Assembly (NCBI GenBank): GCA_946406115.1
Contig: OX291543.1
Span: 498,501 to 562,500 of the forward strand
Direction: 5' to 3'
From: Apoda limacodes
Lineage: Eukaryota; Arthropoda; Insecta; Lepidoptera; Limacodidae
DNA length: 64,000 nucleotides
The notes beneath the pieces were generated by a model. The model saw only the letters and a list, made by a program, of their open reading frames with translations. It ran no database searches and was not told the DNA's origin. Below are positions 55,388-64,000 of this stretch, piece after piece. The position numbers were made by a program, and so were the translations under genes. Every line of letters starts with the position of its first letter. Within the stretch, counting starts at the first letter, position 1.

Positions 55388-56102
55388 ACTAATGCTTGGT
55401 TAAAGCTATCCGGTACCCGCGGAATATTTTCTTGCCAGAGAAGCCCTACTTCAAATCTACTATTAGACAAACGACGCGTAGTTGTCTCAAGTATCTGCAC
55501 GGCCCTTTGTTCCTGGGTGGTTTAAGCTCCCGTGGTTTTATTCCAATAGATTCCAGAGGGTAATGTTCCTTTATTAAAGCATCAAGTGATGACGTGTTTT
55601 CCGACAGCGATAGATGATTAACTATTTGCACTGTTGCAGTACTGCGAGATGAAAAACCATACACCACCCAGCCCAAAGCAGTCAGTGAAGCAACAAGATC
55701 ACTGCGCTTACCTATCCTAGTTTCCTTAGTAAGTAGCAAAGGCCTGTCACTTTTTACAAGTTTAGGAGGTAAGTTAGTGCACTCTAACTGATCAGCAATA
55801 TCCACAAGATGAAAGTATGACCTAATATTGTCTGGTTGAATTTGTTGCGAAGTAAGGTTTAGGTTATGCAGAGTGCGTGCGCCGCGTATTTCGTAACTGT
55901 GTACACAATACTTACCTTTTATTTTAAAATCTACCAGCTGCACGTCAATATCATTGCGACTCCCATTGATAGTAGATAAACAAACATGTTTTTTCGGTCC
56001 TGAGATACCTAGTTGAATAGCTAAGTCAGCGTCAATGATCTCTACAGTAGACCCATCATCAAGTAAAGCTATTACTTCCATGTCACCATTCGGGCCCGAC
56101 AA
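55388..56102 (-). pseudogene. BEL/Pao element F, protease and RT N-terminus
   Basis: Minus strand. Protease with IALLDDGSTVEIIDADLA (DDG in place of DSG, usual for many BEL/Pao), then the A17-type region RSYFHLVDIADQL, PLLLTKETRIGKRSD and ALGWVVYGFSSR. A shift near 55470 leads to RFEVGLLWQENIPRVPDS and FNQALVR at the ACGA junction. The protein continues at 38690 (WINKYFKK). The protease releases the mature proteins from the polyprotein. Confidence 0.88.
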
Positions 56103-56107
56103 AAGGT

Positions 56108-56254
56108 GCGTTTTGTTGACTGCTTCAATGCGTTTAATGTCATAACCCTGCCAAGTTTAAAAGTAATAAATTCTGTATAACACAATACAAATCTTGGTTC
56201 ATTCTCTTTGCTAGGATTACCGCATTATGTACATTATGTCGGTCAACAAAACGC
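56108..56254. mobile_element. 147-bp element with perfect 13-bp terminal inverted repeats
   Basis: gcgttttgttgac (56108-56120) and gtcaacaaaacgc (56242-56254) are perfect inverted repeats. Between them lies sequence unrelated to BEL protein, and the BEL reading (FLKLMPVILV on one side, GPNGDMEV on the other) resumes across it, so it is a real insertion in BEL element F. No clear target duplication; non-coding. Confidence 0.7.
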
Positions 56255-57254
56255 CACTAAAATAACAGGCATCAATTTTAAAAATATTTTCCTACCTCCA
56301 TGGATATTAGCGGTCGAATAAGTGACGACCTCCTTATTAGGGAAATTGTAATTTATTGATTCAATTTGTGTCAAATTATTTTTTTCATTATTGCTACATA
56401 TGTCAGATGATAATGAAGATCATGGGTTAACAATTGACGTATCAACAATAGAATGTTTTTGCAATGGTAATGTATCGTGATGTAACATGGAGTGATGTGC
56501 CTTTTACACAGCCTTCCACGCTACATGCCTTGGATCTACATCGGTTCCTTTTGTGATTGGCTTTTTTAAGGCAATTCACACATAATTTCGCACGTTGCAC
56601 CCAGGAAAGTCTGTCCTGCGGGGACATAGATATAAAGCCGCTGCATTCCCTGTTGTGATGAGCACTAGAACAGAAAGCACATGACTGAACTTTACTTTGA
56701 GTAGGATGTGATGTGATAAGGTATGATTTCAAAGGTTGATTCGTAACCACAGGTCGACGCGACGGTAGCGTAAATGTAGGTTTCCCGACTCACTGCTGAT
56801 GACGGTGCTAGTTGAACGCTCTAACCGGTCTTTTGCTTCTCCGTATACGAACCTCCACTTACTTTGAAAACGCCAAACCGATTCTGTCGCATCGCATCTT
56901 GCTCAAGGAACCACGCCAACATCTCCAGCTTCGGCGTACTCGGATCTGATTGATCTGCAGCAAAATCACACCATTTATTTTGTAATAAAGGTGTTAACTT
57001 AAATAATAAACAATGTACAAGCTCGGGACAATGAATGTAAGCATGTTGTTCTAAAGTTCGTATAATGCTTATACAGTTACGAACTTTACTAGCAAATATG
57101 TTTATATCGCGTGGCTCCCTACTTATCAAAGGCAAAGCTTTAATACTAGCAATCTCGTTTAATACTATTTGCTCCGGTCAAGCAATACTACTTACCGAAT
57201 GTGGAACAATCGAACCATAATTACCAACCAAAGCAGCAGATGTTGAAGCGTGTC
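56255..57254 (-). pseudogene. BEL/Pao element F, Gag with zinc knuckles
   Basis: Minus strand. In protein order: a segment near 57200-57250 (RRHASTSAALVGNYGS), capsid-like 56821-57135 (SREPRDINIFASKVRN, LVHCLLFKLTPLLQNKW, LAWFLEQDA) and the knuckle region 56442-56750 (CAFCSSAHHNRECSGF, AKLCVNCLKKANHKRNRC), which is typical BEL/Pao. Frames change at least twice. The N-terminal part continues beyond the jockey insertion (58010-58310). Confidence 0.85.
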
Positions 57255-58009
57255 GTCTGATTGGCGGCACTTTAAGTATGCAGTCGTTATCCTGGTTGCA
57301 TACCGATCGAGCTAAGACGTCGCGTGAGGCAGCTGATGCACACAAACTTCAGACCCTCCAAAACCGCTTTCTCAAAGCGGCCTCTGGGGCCTCTTGGTAC
57401 GTTCGCAATGCGGACCTACACAGAGACTTCGAACTCCCCACGATTCCCCAATATTTCAAAGACTTGGCAGTCCGCTTTTTCGAGCGTACGCATAATCACC
57501 CGAATCGATTAATTGTGCAATCCACAACGTATCATCCCCCCGATCGACCTGGGCACGGTCGTAAAACTATAGTTAGGCGGCCTCGGCACGTACTAACGGC
57601 CCCAGATGACGATCTCGCTGTCCGGATAGCGAGATTAGTCTCTACGACCTCCCCGAATAGGGCCTCCCTCCAAACACGACGCTGACGTCCCCGGGTTCTT
57701 CGGCGCCCACAAGGATACACGAGGTATCAAAGAGTGCCGGGGCGCTTCTCGCCCCCACTCAATCGAAACCGTACCCGCGTAACGGGGAACTCCCCTCCTG
57801 GCGGTAACTCACCTTCGGGTTCGAGACTCACGCCGGTCGAAGGGACGCCCCCGAGAGCGACAACCCAAGCCGAGGCTTCCCCCGCGGGGAGCACTTGAGC
57901 GTTGGGCGCTATATGGGCTGAGGCTCCTTCAGAGTCTCGCCCCAAAAGCCCGGTGAAGCAGTAATGGCTGCAACAGCCAACTGCATAGAAAGTTCAGAAA
58001 AAAAAAAAC
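57255..58009 (+). pseudogene. Jockey-clade LINE 3' end inserted in BEL Gag
   Basis: Plus-strand frame at 57278-57685: DAHKLQTLQNRFLKAASGA, YVRNADLHRDFELPTIP, HNHPNRLIVQSTTYHPP and RRPRHVL, the C-terminus of a jockey ORF2 with stop at 57683-57685. A GC-rich 3' UTR of about 310 bp and an A-run (57999-58008) end it. Same family as the minus-strand jockey at 4185-6540. RT itself is missing (5' truncation). The frames on the minus strand at 57532-57945 are shadows. Confidence 0.85.
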
Positions 58010-58309
58010 TGTTGCGCCGGCTACTTCCGCAAATTTCGTCGAGCGTTGCGCACCCTTGGCAACCTCCGCTTGTTCTTGTCCGATAGAATGGTGTGAAACT
58101 CCTACTACATGTCTCCTGCAACTCCATTTTTGCCATGGGTACCTCATGAGAAGCCTTCACCGCTTCCATTAGCAACTGAATTAGTTTTTTTTTTTTGCTG
58201 AGCAACTGCGAGCTTACGGTGAGCGATTGCGGTAACGTTTGATGATGCGACACTTTTATCACTCTTGTTTGATTTCGAAATACGCAAGTTTGTCTCTAAA
58301 GCGGACTGT
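58010..58309 (-). pseudogene. BEL/Pao element F, Gag N-terminal region (tentative)
   Basis: Minus strand between the jockey A-run and the primer-binding-like site: LIQLLMEAVKASHEVPMAKM and KSVASSNVTAI-type pieces in two frames. Position makes it the N-terminus or leader of Gag. The protein motifs alone do not prove it. Confidence 0.45.
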
Positions 58310-58488
58310 GCTCGAAGGACCAAATGTTGGGTACAAGGAACGAAGCACTTGATTTTAGACTCATGTAATGTAATTAATATAAGTTACAAGATAGAACATA
58401 AAATAATGATTCTAAGAAAACTAAAATACAGCCGCCATAGTGCTGTCATAAATCTAGCTTTATTTTTTATTATTATGTTAATTTTGAG
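58310..58488 (-). repeat. BEL element F primer-binding-like site and 5' LTR fragment
   Basis: Minus strand TGGTCCTTCGAGC (58310-58322) is a word I associate with the primer-binding site of insect BEL/Pao elements. Two bases further up stands CCAACA, a plausible LTR end (58325 upward). The putative LTR is cut at about 58488 where LINE sequence starts. No matching 3' LTR was found near 37090, where the other end is also truncated. Confidence 0.45.
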
Positions 58489-58489
58489 T

Positions 58490-59067
58490 TAGTTTTGGAA
58501 AGAGTGCTGAACAAAATCAGCAAGTCCAATAAACAAATCATTATTTGTGGAGACTTTGATATAAACATTTTATAAAATAGCTCTTTAAGCACCAGATTGC
58601 TTGCCTTATTTCGTTCTTTTAATCTTACAGTTGGTTCACAAAACAAATTATTATCTGGTGCCACTTGCATCGACAATTTATTAACAGACATAAAACCAAT
58701 TCAAAAATCAATTTTAAGCAATCTAGAGTTAGTTAATTGTGGACAGTTAGTGGTTTTAGGAAGTAAGAATAGTATTACTAAAAAGGAAATTAAATTTACA
58801 CCAATTACAACAAAACGGATTGAATCATTTATATCTAACTTATTGCATAAACTTCCGGATTTACTTTATAATGGCAACCTAAATGATATGTACAATACTG
58901 TTCTTAACACTATTACTACAGAGTATAATAAAATATTTACTACAAAAAAGAAACTTATTCCTTTAGTGAATGGGCTTCCCCAGTTATATATAAAAGTAGG
59001 GGTAAACTGTATGAATTATATAAAGAAAGAACATATAATAATAGCCAAATATTTAGGGAATATTTGA
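58490..59067 (+). pseudogene. LINE endonuclease end and linker (jockey superfamily)
   Basis: Plus-strand reading LERVLNKISK, QIIICGDFDINIL, a TAA at about 58573, then in the same frame FRSFNLTVGSQ, ATCIDNLLTDIKP (the C-terminal 'CIDN' block of the APE endonuclease), and a linker to 59067. It is separated from the RT at 59201 by another LINE's C-terminal fragment, so it is probably a different, truncated copy of the same general type. Confidence 0.65.
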
Positions 59068-59104
59068 AAAAAATAAAAATGATTTCTCCACCGACAGAGA
59101 ATTT

Positions 59105-59200
59105 ATCCTCACAGTTTAGAACCTGTCTGTTAACCTGTCACGCACTGTGCGGTTTCGGAGTTGCTTCCCTTCGTCGACGCTTGGGTTGTGGAATGAACTC
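59105..59200 (+). pseudogene. C-terminal scrap of a CR1-like LINE, split by the next LINE (rest at 61401-61460)
   Basis: The words gtgcggtttcggag and 'cgcttgggttgtggaatgaa' match the LGLWNE region at 11260-11310. The continuation 'ccctgccgagattttg' is found at 61401, directly after the inserted LINE. Confidence 0.6.
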
Positions 59201-61394
59201 TTAGCCATAATATTTAATTAGTGTGTTGACGAAGGGATATTCCCAGACTTAATGAAATATAGTAAAATAATACCACTTTTTAAAAGTGGAAGTAAAGATG
59301 ATCCTAATAATTTTAGACCTATCTCTATACTGCCTGCCATCATGCCTGCATGCTATCAGATGCTTAAACATTTTAACTTAAATGGATTACTTCATCCTCA
59401 ACAGTTTGGATTTACAATAGGGCGTTCCACAACTGACGCAGGTGTTGCCCTTATACAGTATATATTTGCTGCTTGGGAACAGTCACAAAATGCTATTGGT
59501 ATCTTCTGTGATCTATCAAAGGCATTCGACTGCGTGCAACATGAAACTCTTATACGGAAACTGAGTCATTATGGTATTGCAGATTTGGCTCTTGAGCTTA
59601 TCCGCTCATATTTGAGTAGTAGAATGCAGAAGGTTCAAATCAATGAAGTAAAATCCAATGGCTCTGAAGTAAAATTAGGAGCTCCTCAAGGTTCTATTTT
59701 AGGTCCTTTTCTATTTTTAATTTACATAAATGACTTGCCTTTCTTTGTGGAGAAGCTATGCAAGATTGTACTATTTGCTGATGACACATCTCTTTTATTT
59801 AAAGTTGACAGAAATAAAACTAATTTTGACGACGTAAGTAGTGCGCTTTCTCAGGTTCTTCAGCGGTTTACGGCAAATAATTTACTTCTTAATGCGAAAA
59901 AGACTAAGTGTTTAAAATTTATGATGCCAAATGTCAGAAACATAAGTACAAAATTATCCCTAAACGGAGAAGAAATAGAACTATTAGACTCAACAGTGTT
60001 TCTAGGTATTACATTAGACAATAGGCTGCAGTGGAACCCTCACATTTCAGTTTTTGCAGGAAAACTCAGTTCAGCTGCCTATGCAGTTAGGAAAGTTAGG
60101 CAGCTTACAGATGTTGACACTGCTCGCTTGGTCTACTTTAGCTATTTCCATTCCGTCATGTCTTATGGCATTTTGCTTTGGGGTAAGGCAGCTGATATTG
60201 ATACAGTATTTATTTTGCAAAAGAGAGCAGTACGGTCAATTTATAAATTAGGACCTCGAATTTCTCTTAGGGAACAATTTAGGGAAATTGATATTTTGAC
60301 TGTTCCTTGCCAATATATCTTCGCTTGTATAATGTATGTACGCCAAAATTGTCACTTATTTGCTAAAAATAGTGACCTCCACAGTGTTAATACAAGGAAT
60401 AAGGATAAATTGGTAGTTCCAAAATGTCGTCTTCAGAAGGTACATAGCACTTTCGCAATACAAATTATATTTTTCTACAATAAAATTGCAGAACATGTGG
60501 TTAATTTATCCTCAAGTAAATTTAAAATATATGTCAAAGATAGTTTAATGAAAAAAAGCTATTACAAAGTTGAATACATAAATGATAAAAATGCATGGAA
60601 AAATTAGAACTTAATTGATTTGTATTGGGGCATTTGAAATATTTTTTTTAAAATTAAAACATTGTATATTATGTTATTACCTAGTGTAAGGCTATATTGT
60701 ATTTTTATATGATGTATAAAAGATTAACTAGTGAGTTTATTGCCGTTGCTTCTCGGTAGTAAAGCATTACGAACCTTCCAATTTCTCCTCTTATATTTTG
60801 TTCCTTTACTACACACATTGTAACTAGTACAATCGAAGTTTTATTGGAGTTGCTTGAGTGTGTCATGCTCTCTCAAAGTGTCTCTGCGGTGGTGGCGTGT
60901 GTGTTGGGTCGTTACGTTCCCTAAAACATGGTTGAGCGAAGCGATGGCTGATTCATATGTCATACTCGTGAACGGGTGCCGCCTGTGGAGGCTGGTCTGC
61001 TCTTGCAAACTTCTTTGTATTCTTAGTATTTAGTCTTACTTTTTTGTTTTGTTTATTAATACTGTAAGACATTGATTATTTCTTAGTGATGAATACATAA
61101 ACTGTCTTTTGTTTATATTAGATACTTTTTTATGTTGTGCTTGTGCTTTATATTTTATGTTTGTAATGGAAAGTGTCCTTTTATGATAGGGAGGGCATTT
61201 TCCAATATTTTAATTGGACGCTGTAAGAGAAAGGGAGAAAAGAAATGTCCTTGCTGAGTTTCTTGCCGGTTCTTCTCAGAACAAGGTCTCCCGCCCTGTA
61301 GACTTACGAACCGATGGCGTAGTGACATTCATAAGTGCTCAATTATTGTAGCCTAATCTGAATAAATTGAATTTGAATTTTGAATTTTGAATTT
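59201..61394 (+). mobile_element. 5'-truncated jockey-superfamily LINE (Kiri/Rex-like?) with target duplication
   Basis: Flanked by TGAACTC at 59194-59200 and 61395-61401. Contains the RT frame of 59252-60607, a 3' UTR of about 790 bp with 'gtttcttgccggttcttctc' and 'cattcataagtgctc', AATAAA near 61363, and a tail of ttgaatttt repeats (61367-61397). The tail type and 3' UTR words are common in Lepidoptera. Clade name is tentative. Confidence 0.72.
59252..60607 (+). CDS. LINE reverse transcriptase, 451-codon intact frame
   Basis: Reads in order KIIPLFKSGSKDDPNNFRP, QFGFTIGRSTTDAG (about residue 50), motif A in IFCDLSKAFDCVQHETL (about 83), motif B GAPQGSILGPFLFLIYIND (about 143), motif C in KIVLFADDTSLLF (about 170), FLGITLDNRLQWNPHIS, SYGILLWGKAADIDTVFILQ and a natural C-terminus. 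All RT catalytic residues are present. The frame is open upstream to a stop at about 59219, and the endonuclease is absent through 5' truncation. First residues (CVDEGIFPDLMKYSK) still match LINE RT, so translation of a full element would start far upstream; no start codon is meaningful here. Confidence 0.88.
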   Translation: MKYSKIIPLFKSGSKDDPNNFRPISILPAIMPACYQMLKHFNLNGLLHPQQFGFTIGRSTTDAGVALIQYIFAAWEQSQNAIGIFCDLSKAFDCVQHETLIRKLSHYGIADLALELIRSYLSSRMQKVQINEVKSNGSEVKLGAPQGSILGPFLFLIYINDLPFFVEKLCKIVLFADDTSLLFKVDRNKTNFDDVSSALSQVLQRFTANNLLLNAKKTKCLKFMMPNVRNISTKLSLNGEEIELLDSTVFLGITLDNRLQWNPHISVFAGKLSSAAYAVRKVRQLTDVDTARLVYFSYFHSVMSYGILLWGKAADIDTVFILQKRAVRSIYKLGPRISLREQFREIDILTVPCQYIFACIMYVRQNCHLFAKNSDLHSVNTRNKDKLVVPKCRLQKVHSTFAIQIIFFYNKIAEHVVNLSSSKFKIYVKDSLMKKSYYKVEYINDKNAWKN

Positions 61395-61401
61395 TGAACT
61401 C

Positions 61402-62112
61402 CCTGCCGAGATTTTGTCCAGGCTACAGCTCTGCCGTACAAAACCTAAACCGACGTAAGTGCAAATTGACGGCTCTGAGTAAAATGCGGTTAAAATTTAT
61501 TTTAGGTTTAAACTGAATACCGAAAGCAAAACTTATCACTATCTACAGTCTTTGTCGTTGAAATTAATTTTAAAATATAAATAATAAAGAAATTATGACG
61601 ACTCCAATTTTTTTTATAGCTGTTACTGCACAAGAATTTGTGGCATGAAACTAATTAAAATGTCGTAAAATATATCGTTACTAGAAAAAAAACTATATTT
61701 TGTTGTGAAATACATACTAAACTGTCGTAAAACAGTGATTTTTACGTCGTTTTATTTTATTTTCTATTTATTTTATTTTCAGTCTTTATCTATAATATCT
61801 CAAGTATGTTTTGTTTCCTGTCATAGATACCTAGTTAAAAGATTTGATTTATGGGTAAGACTTAAGATCACAAATGTGTTTTGATTATAGGTATTATTAA
61901 TTTGACCCAATTAGTAAAATTTTTCCCCTAGAAGCTGTCTATGTATATACTTTAAACTATCTAAAACATGATAAGAACAACTTGTAGAGATCTCAGTAAA
62001 AAACTATTAAAAAATGTATTAACAAAGTAATTAAGGAATAGTTTTCTTTACAAACAAAGAAAACAAAAATATAAAGTTAAAAAAATGCCGAATAATAAGT
62101 AAGATAATGAAT
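61402..62112. other. AT-rich stretch, no gene seen
   Basis: After the CR1-like scrap (61401-61460) I see only AT-rich sequence with repeated 'tgtcgtaaaa' words near 61650-61735. No coding frame or clear repeat family. Confidence 0.4.
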
Positions 62113-62316
62113 TTAATCCAAATCAAAAGATATCTCTGTATCGTTTAAATTATTATTGTATTTAAATAAATTTTGCCAAAATGCTAGCCTGTTCTCAGGC
62201 ATCATAGGTCCCAGCTGTTTAATTATGTTAAGTTTCCTGTTGTTATCTATTCCTTTAGGAATACTACGAGGCGAAAGCGTTGGATTTTTTTCTATTTTAG
62301 GCAATAAAATTATCAT
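62113..62316 (-). CDS. Unidentified coding-like frame, possible terminal exon or transposase C-terminus
   Basis: Minus-strand frame of 67 codons ending at a stop, with a charged, protein-like composition: NPTLSPRSIPKGIDNNRKL, IIKQLGPMMPENRLAFWQN, then an acidic end (NDTEISFDLD). An acceptor-like ...aaaatag precedes the part that looks coding. I do not recognise the family; similar 'short basic segment + RxFWxxL' endings occur in some domesticated transposase and THAP/zinc-finger-type proteins, but this is not evidence. No matching upstream exon is visible on the minus strand before 64000. Confidence 0.3.
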   Translation of the reverse strand: MIILLPKIEKNPTLSPRSIPKGIDNNRKLNIIKQLGPMMPENRLAFWQNLFKYNNNLNDTEISFDLD

Positions 62317-62427
62317 ATTCAGTATCAGAAATTGTTTTTTATAATATACATCTAAATCGTTTTTTTTACCATAACTTCAACAATATCTACTAACTAAAAC
62401 GACTACTAAAAAAATATGGTTATTTTT

Positions 62428-63150
62428 GTCGCATATTGTGACATAAAAAAATCAAAACCTATGAGGTATTTCCCGTTGACCTAGAATCATGAAATTTGGC
62501 AAGAAGCAATGTCATGTAGCACACATGAAGCAAAAAATCTGAAAACCCTAAATTTGTTGTTAAATCACAAAAAAATATTATTTACAATTATAAACCTTTT
62601 TTAGTTGGTAAACTAACCGCGACGTATGTCGATGTATTGGGCCAACAATTGTCCATCGGCAAAGCTAAGTTTGACCCTCAATGCAGTTTACCTTTTACGG
62701 AACCCTTGGTGCGCAAGTTGGACTCGCACTTGACCGGTTTTTTTTTTTATATTTCCCATATTGGGAGGCAAAAATATGCCCATAATACGGTTTTTTTTTT
62801 GTCGCATATTGAGACATAAATAAATCAAAACTTATGAGGTATGTCCCGTTGACCTAGAATCATGAAATTTGGCAAGAAGCAATGTCTTGTAGCACACATG
62901 AAGCAAAAAATCTGAAAACCCTATATTTGTTGTTACATCTCAAAAAAAATATTATTTGCGTATAAACTTTTTGTAGTTGGTAAACTAACCGCGACTTATG
63001 TCGTATGATGTATTGGGACATCATACAGTTGTCCTACGGCAAAGTTAAGATTGTCCCTCAATACAGTTTACCTTTTACGAAAACCTCGGTGCGCGAGTCT
63101 GACTCGCACTTAACCGGTTTTTTTTATATTACCCATAGTAGGAGGCATTG
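62428..63150 (+). repeat. Head-to-tail dimer of a dispersed repeat, period 373 bp
   Basis: gtcgcatattg starts at 62428 and 62801 and tatgaggtat words at 62460 and 62833: 373 bp apart. Each unit runs through 'cctagaatcatgaaatttgg', 'tctgaaaaccct', 'ggtaaactaaccgcgac' and ends in 'gactcgcact.(g/a)accggttttt'. Partial relatives in this window are at 7780-7870 and 11549-11598. Non-coding. Confidence 0.85.
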
Positions 63151-63433
63151 AGCGACCTTTTACTCTGGTCAAACCCAATATATGTCAAACATAAATTGTT
63201 TTCAAAAGTAGTTTTGTTTGTTGAGATATAATCCATCACACTATATCTAATAACTAAAACGACGTAGGGGTCCGAATACTCTTTCGATTTACAACCTTCA
63301 GATACATTTTGTTAAGCTTTCAACTAAACTTTTGAAGTCAACTTACTTTTATTATACTTTAACCAGTAGGTTTGAACTAACATTGTTAATATAAAAACTA
63401 ATTATAGTGTCTTATTACACATATTTACGTCAG

Positions 63434-63463
63434 TTTAGTTAGTATTATGTAATACTAACTAAA
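63434..63463. repeat. Perfect 30-bp palindrome (14-bp arms, 2-nt centre)
   Basis: tttagttagtatta at 63434-63447 and its exact reverse complement at 63450-63463. The half-word tttagttagta recurs at about 63491. It could be the tip of an inverted-repeat element; no outer repeats were found. Confidence 0.8.
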
Positions 63464-63670
63464 ATGAATAAAAGAGAGTCAGTACGACACTTTAGTTAGT
63501 AAGCTTCATACAAAAAACAGTATGACAACTAGACTACAGGCCCATGTCCAAAATGGATGGATCATATGAACCACCAGGTGACGTATATAGGACGATATAA
63601 GAGCATAAAATAATAAGATTCAGCACTATGCCGTCACTTGTAAGCTGTCCAACTGAGTGCTGGTGAGAAT

Positions 63671-63958
63671 TCAAAAGTGCAGGTAGAGTGAGTACATTTT
63701 GGTCATATATTTTTGTACGGCATTTTTACCATCGATGGATCCATGAATAATAATAAGAAAGCGCGCAGTGCCGTAAAAAAATGGTGCGCCACAAAGTCGG
63801 TTTTTTTTTGATTTTCTGACAATTTCCAGGGTAAATTTGGGAATTTCATTCTGTACGGCATCAGTTTCATACTGTTTTAATACAGCTTCTAATCCATTAT
63901 TCCGCAACGCCGTACAAAAATTATGCGACAAGGGGAAAAAATCGAGGGCTGCAACCAC
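63671..63958 (-). other. Coding-like minus frame within repeats, not recognised
   Basis: A 95-codon frame containing two to four copies of a 'gtacggca/tgccgtac' word (63716, 63770, 63853, 63910), which suggests a repeat rather than a gene. On the minus strand a pyrimidine-rich 'ctgtggttgcag' near 63950-63961 looks like a splice acceptor, so an exon cannot be excluded. No domain recognised. Confidence 0.25.
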
Positions 63959-64000
63959 AGAACATTATAAGTCATTATAAGTGCTATGTTACTCAAATAG

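Noticed and set aside
57532..58147. Minus-strand frames over the jockey 3' UTR
   Set aside because: GC-rich 3' UTR leaves chance open frames; only the part beyond 58010 may be BEL Gag.

Overview
The window looks like lepidopteran (moth or butterfly) nuclear DNA: AT-rich intron or intergenic sequence made almost entirely of nested, mostly dead retrotransposons. Lepidoptera is inferred from element types and short motifs I recognise: the CR1/jockey 3' end after a C-terminal 'LGLWNELPAKVFS' type motif, an RTE 3' end with the 'ctgctggacataggcct' motif, and LINE tails of the (ttgaatttt)n type. No search was run. The only convincing piece of a host gene is one 144-bp phase-0 exon at 11708-11851 (+) encoding a Tyr/Pro-rich segment. 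I see no rRNA, tRNA, CRISPR or bacterial-type gene.

Layout. 1-4200: LINE fragments (CR1-like 882-1871, RTE-like 3812-4022) and a small inverted-repeat element. 4185-6540: broken jockey-clade LINE (-). 7619-7870: 21-bp tandem array grown out of a dispersed repeat. 8477-11502: nearly full-length CR1/jockey-superfamily LINE (+), then the host exon. 12765-21814: a large non-coding element ('element A', 4-bp GGTC duplication) carrying a mag-like Ty3/gypsy core (16530-20659, -). 22277-27240: a MITE with a perfect hairpin, then one LINE (-) split by another (24705-26860, -). 29364-30023: fifteen copies of a 44-bp satellite, directly followed by the remains of an insect-retrovirus-type envelope gene (30057-31480, +). 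33003-35240: degenerate BEL/Pao element (-).

37090-58480 is a three-level nest. A BEL/Pao element (-; pieces 37090-38690 and 55384-58480) was invaded by a Ty3/gypsy element (-; 38691-55383, two LTRs of about 825 bp, ACGA duplication). The gag of that gypsy was invaded in turn by a second copy of the large non-coding element ('element B', 44908-50945, AGTT duplication, ends TGTAG...CTACA). The gypsy element also holds an inverted, internally deleted copy of its own sequence between its 5' LTR and gag (51764-54560). A jockey 3' end (57255-58009) sits inside the BEL gag.

58490-64000: LINE fragments, including a 5'-truncated LINE with an intact 451-codon reverse-transcriptase frame (59201-61394, TGAACTC duplication), then a 373-bp head-to-tail dimer of a dispersed repeat and unclassified AT-rich DNA.

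The genes do not form a pathway; they are mobile-element proteins (Gag, protease, reverse transcriptase, RNase H, integrase, endonuclease, Env). Most are inactivated by stops, frameshifts, deletions or insertions. The most unusual object is the 6-kb non-coding TGTAG...CTACA element found twice with 4-bp duplications, a candidate giant solo LTR or non-autonomous derivative.
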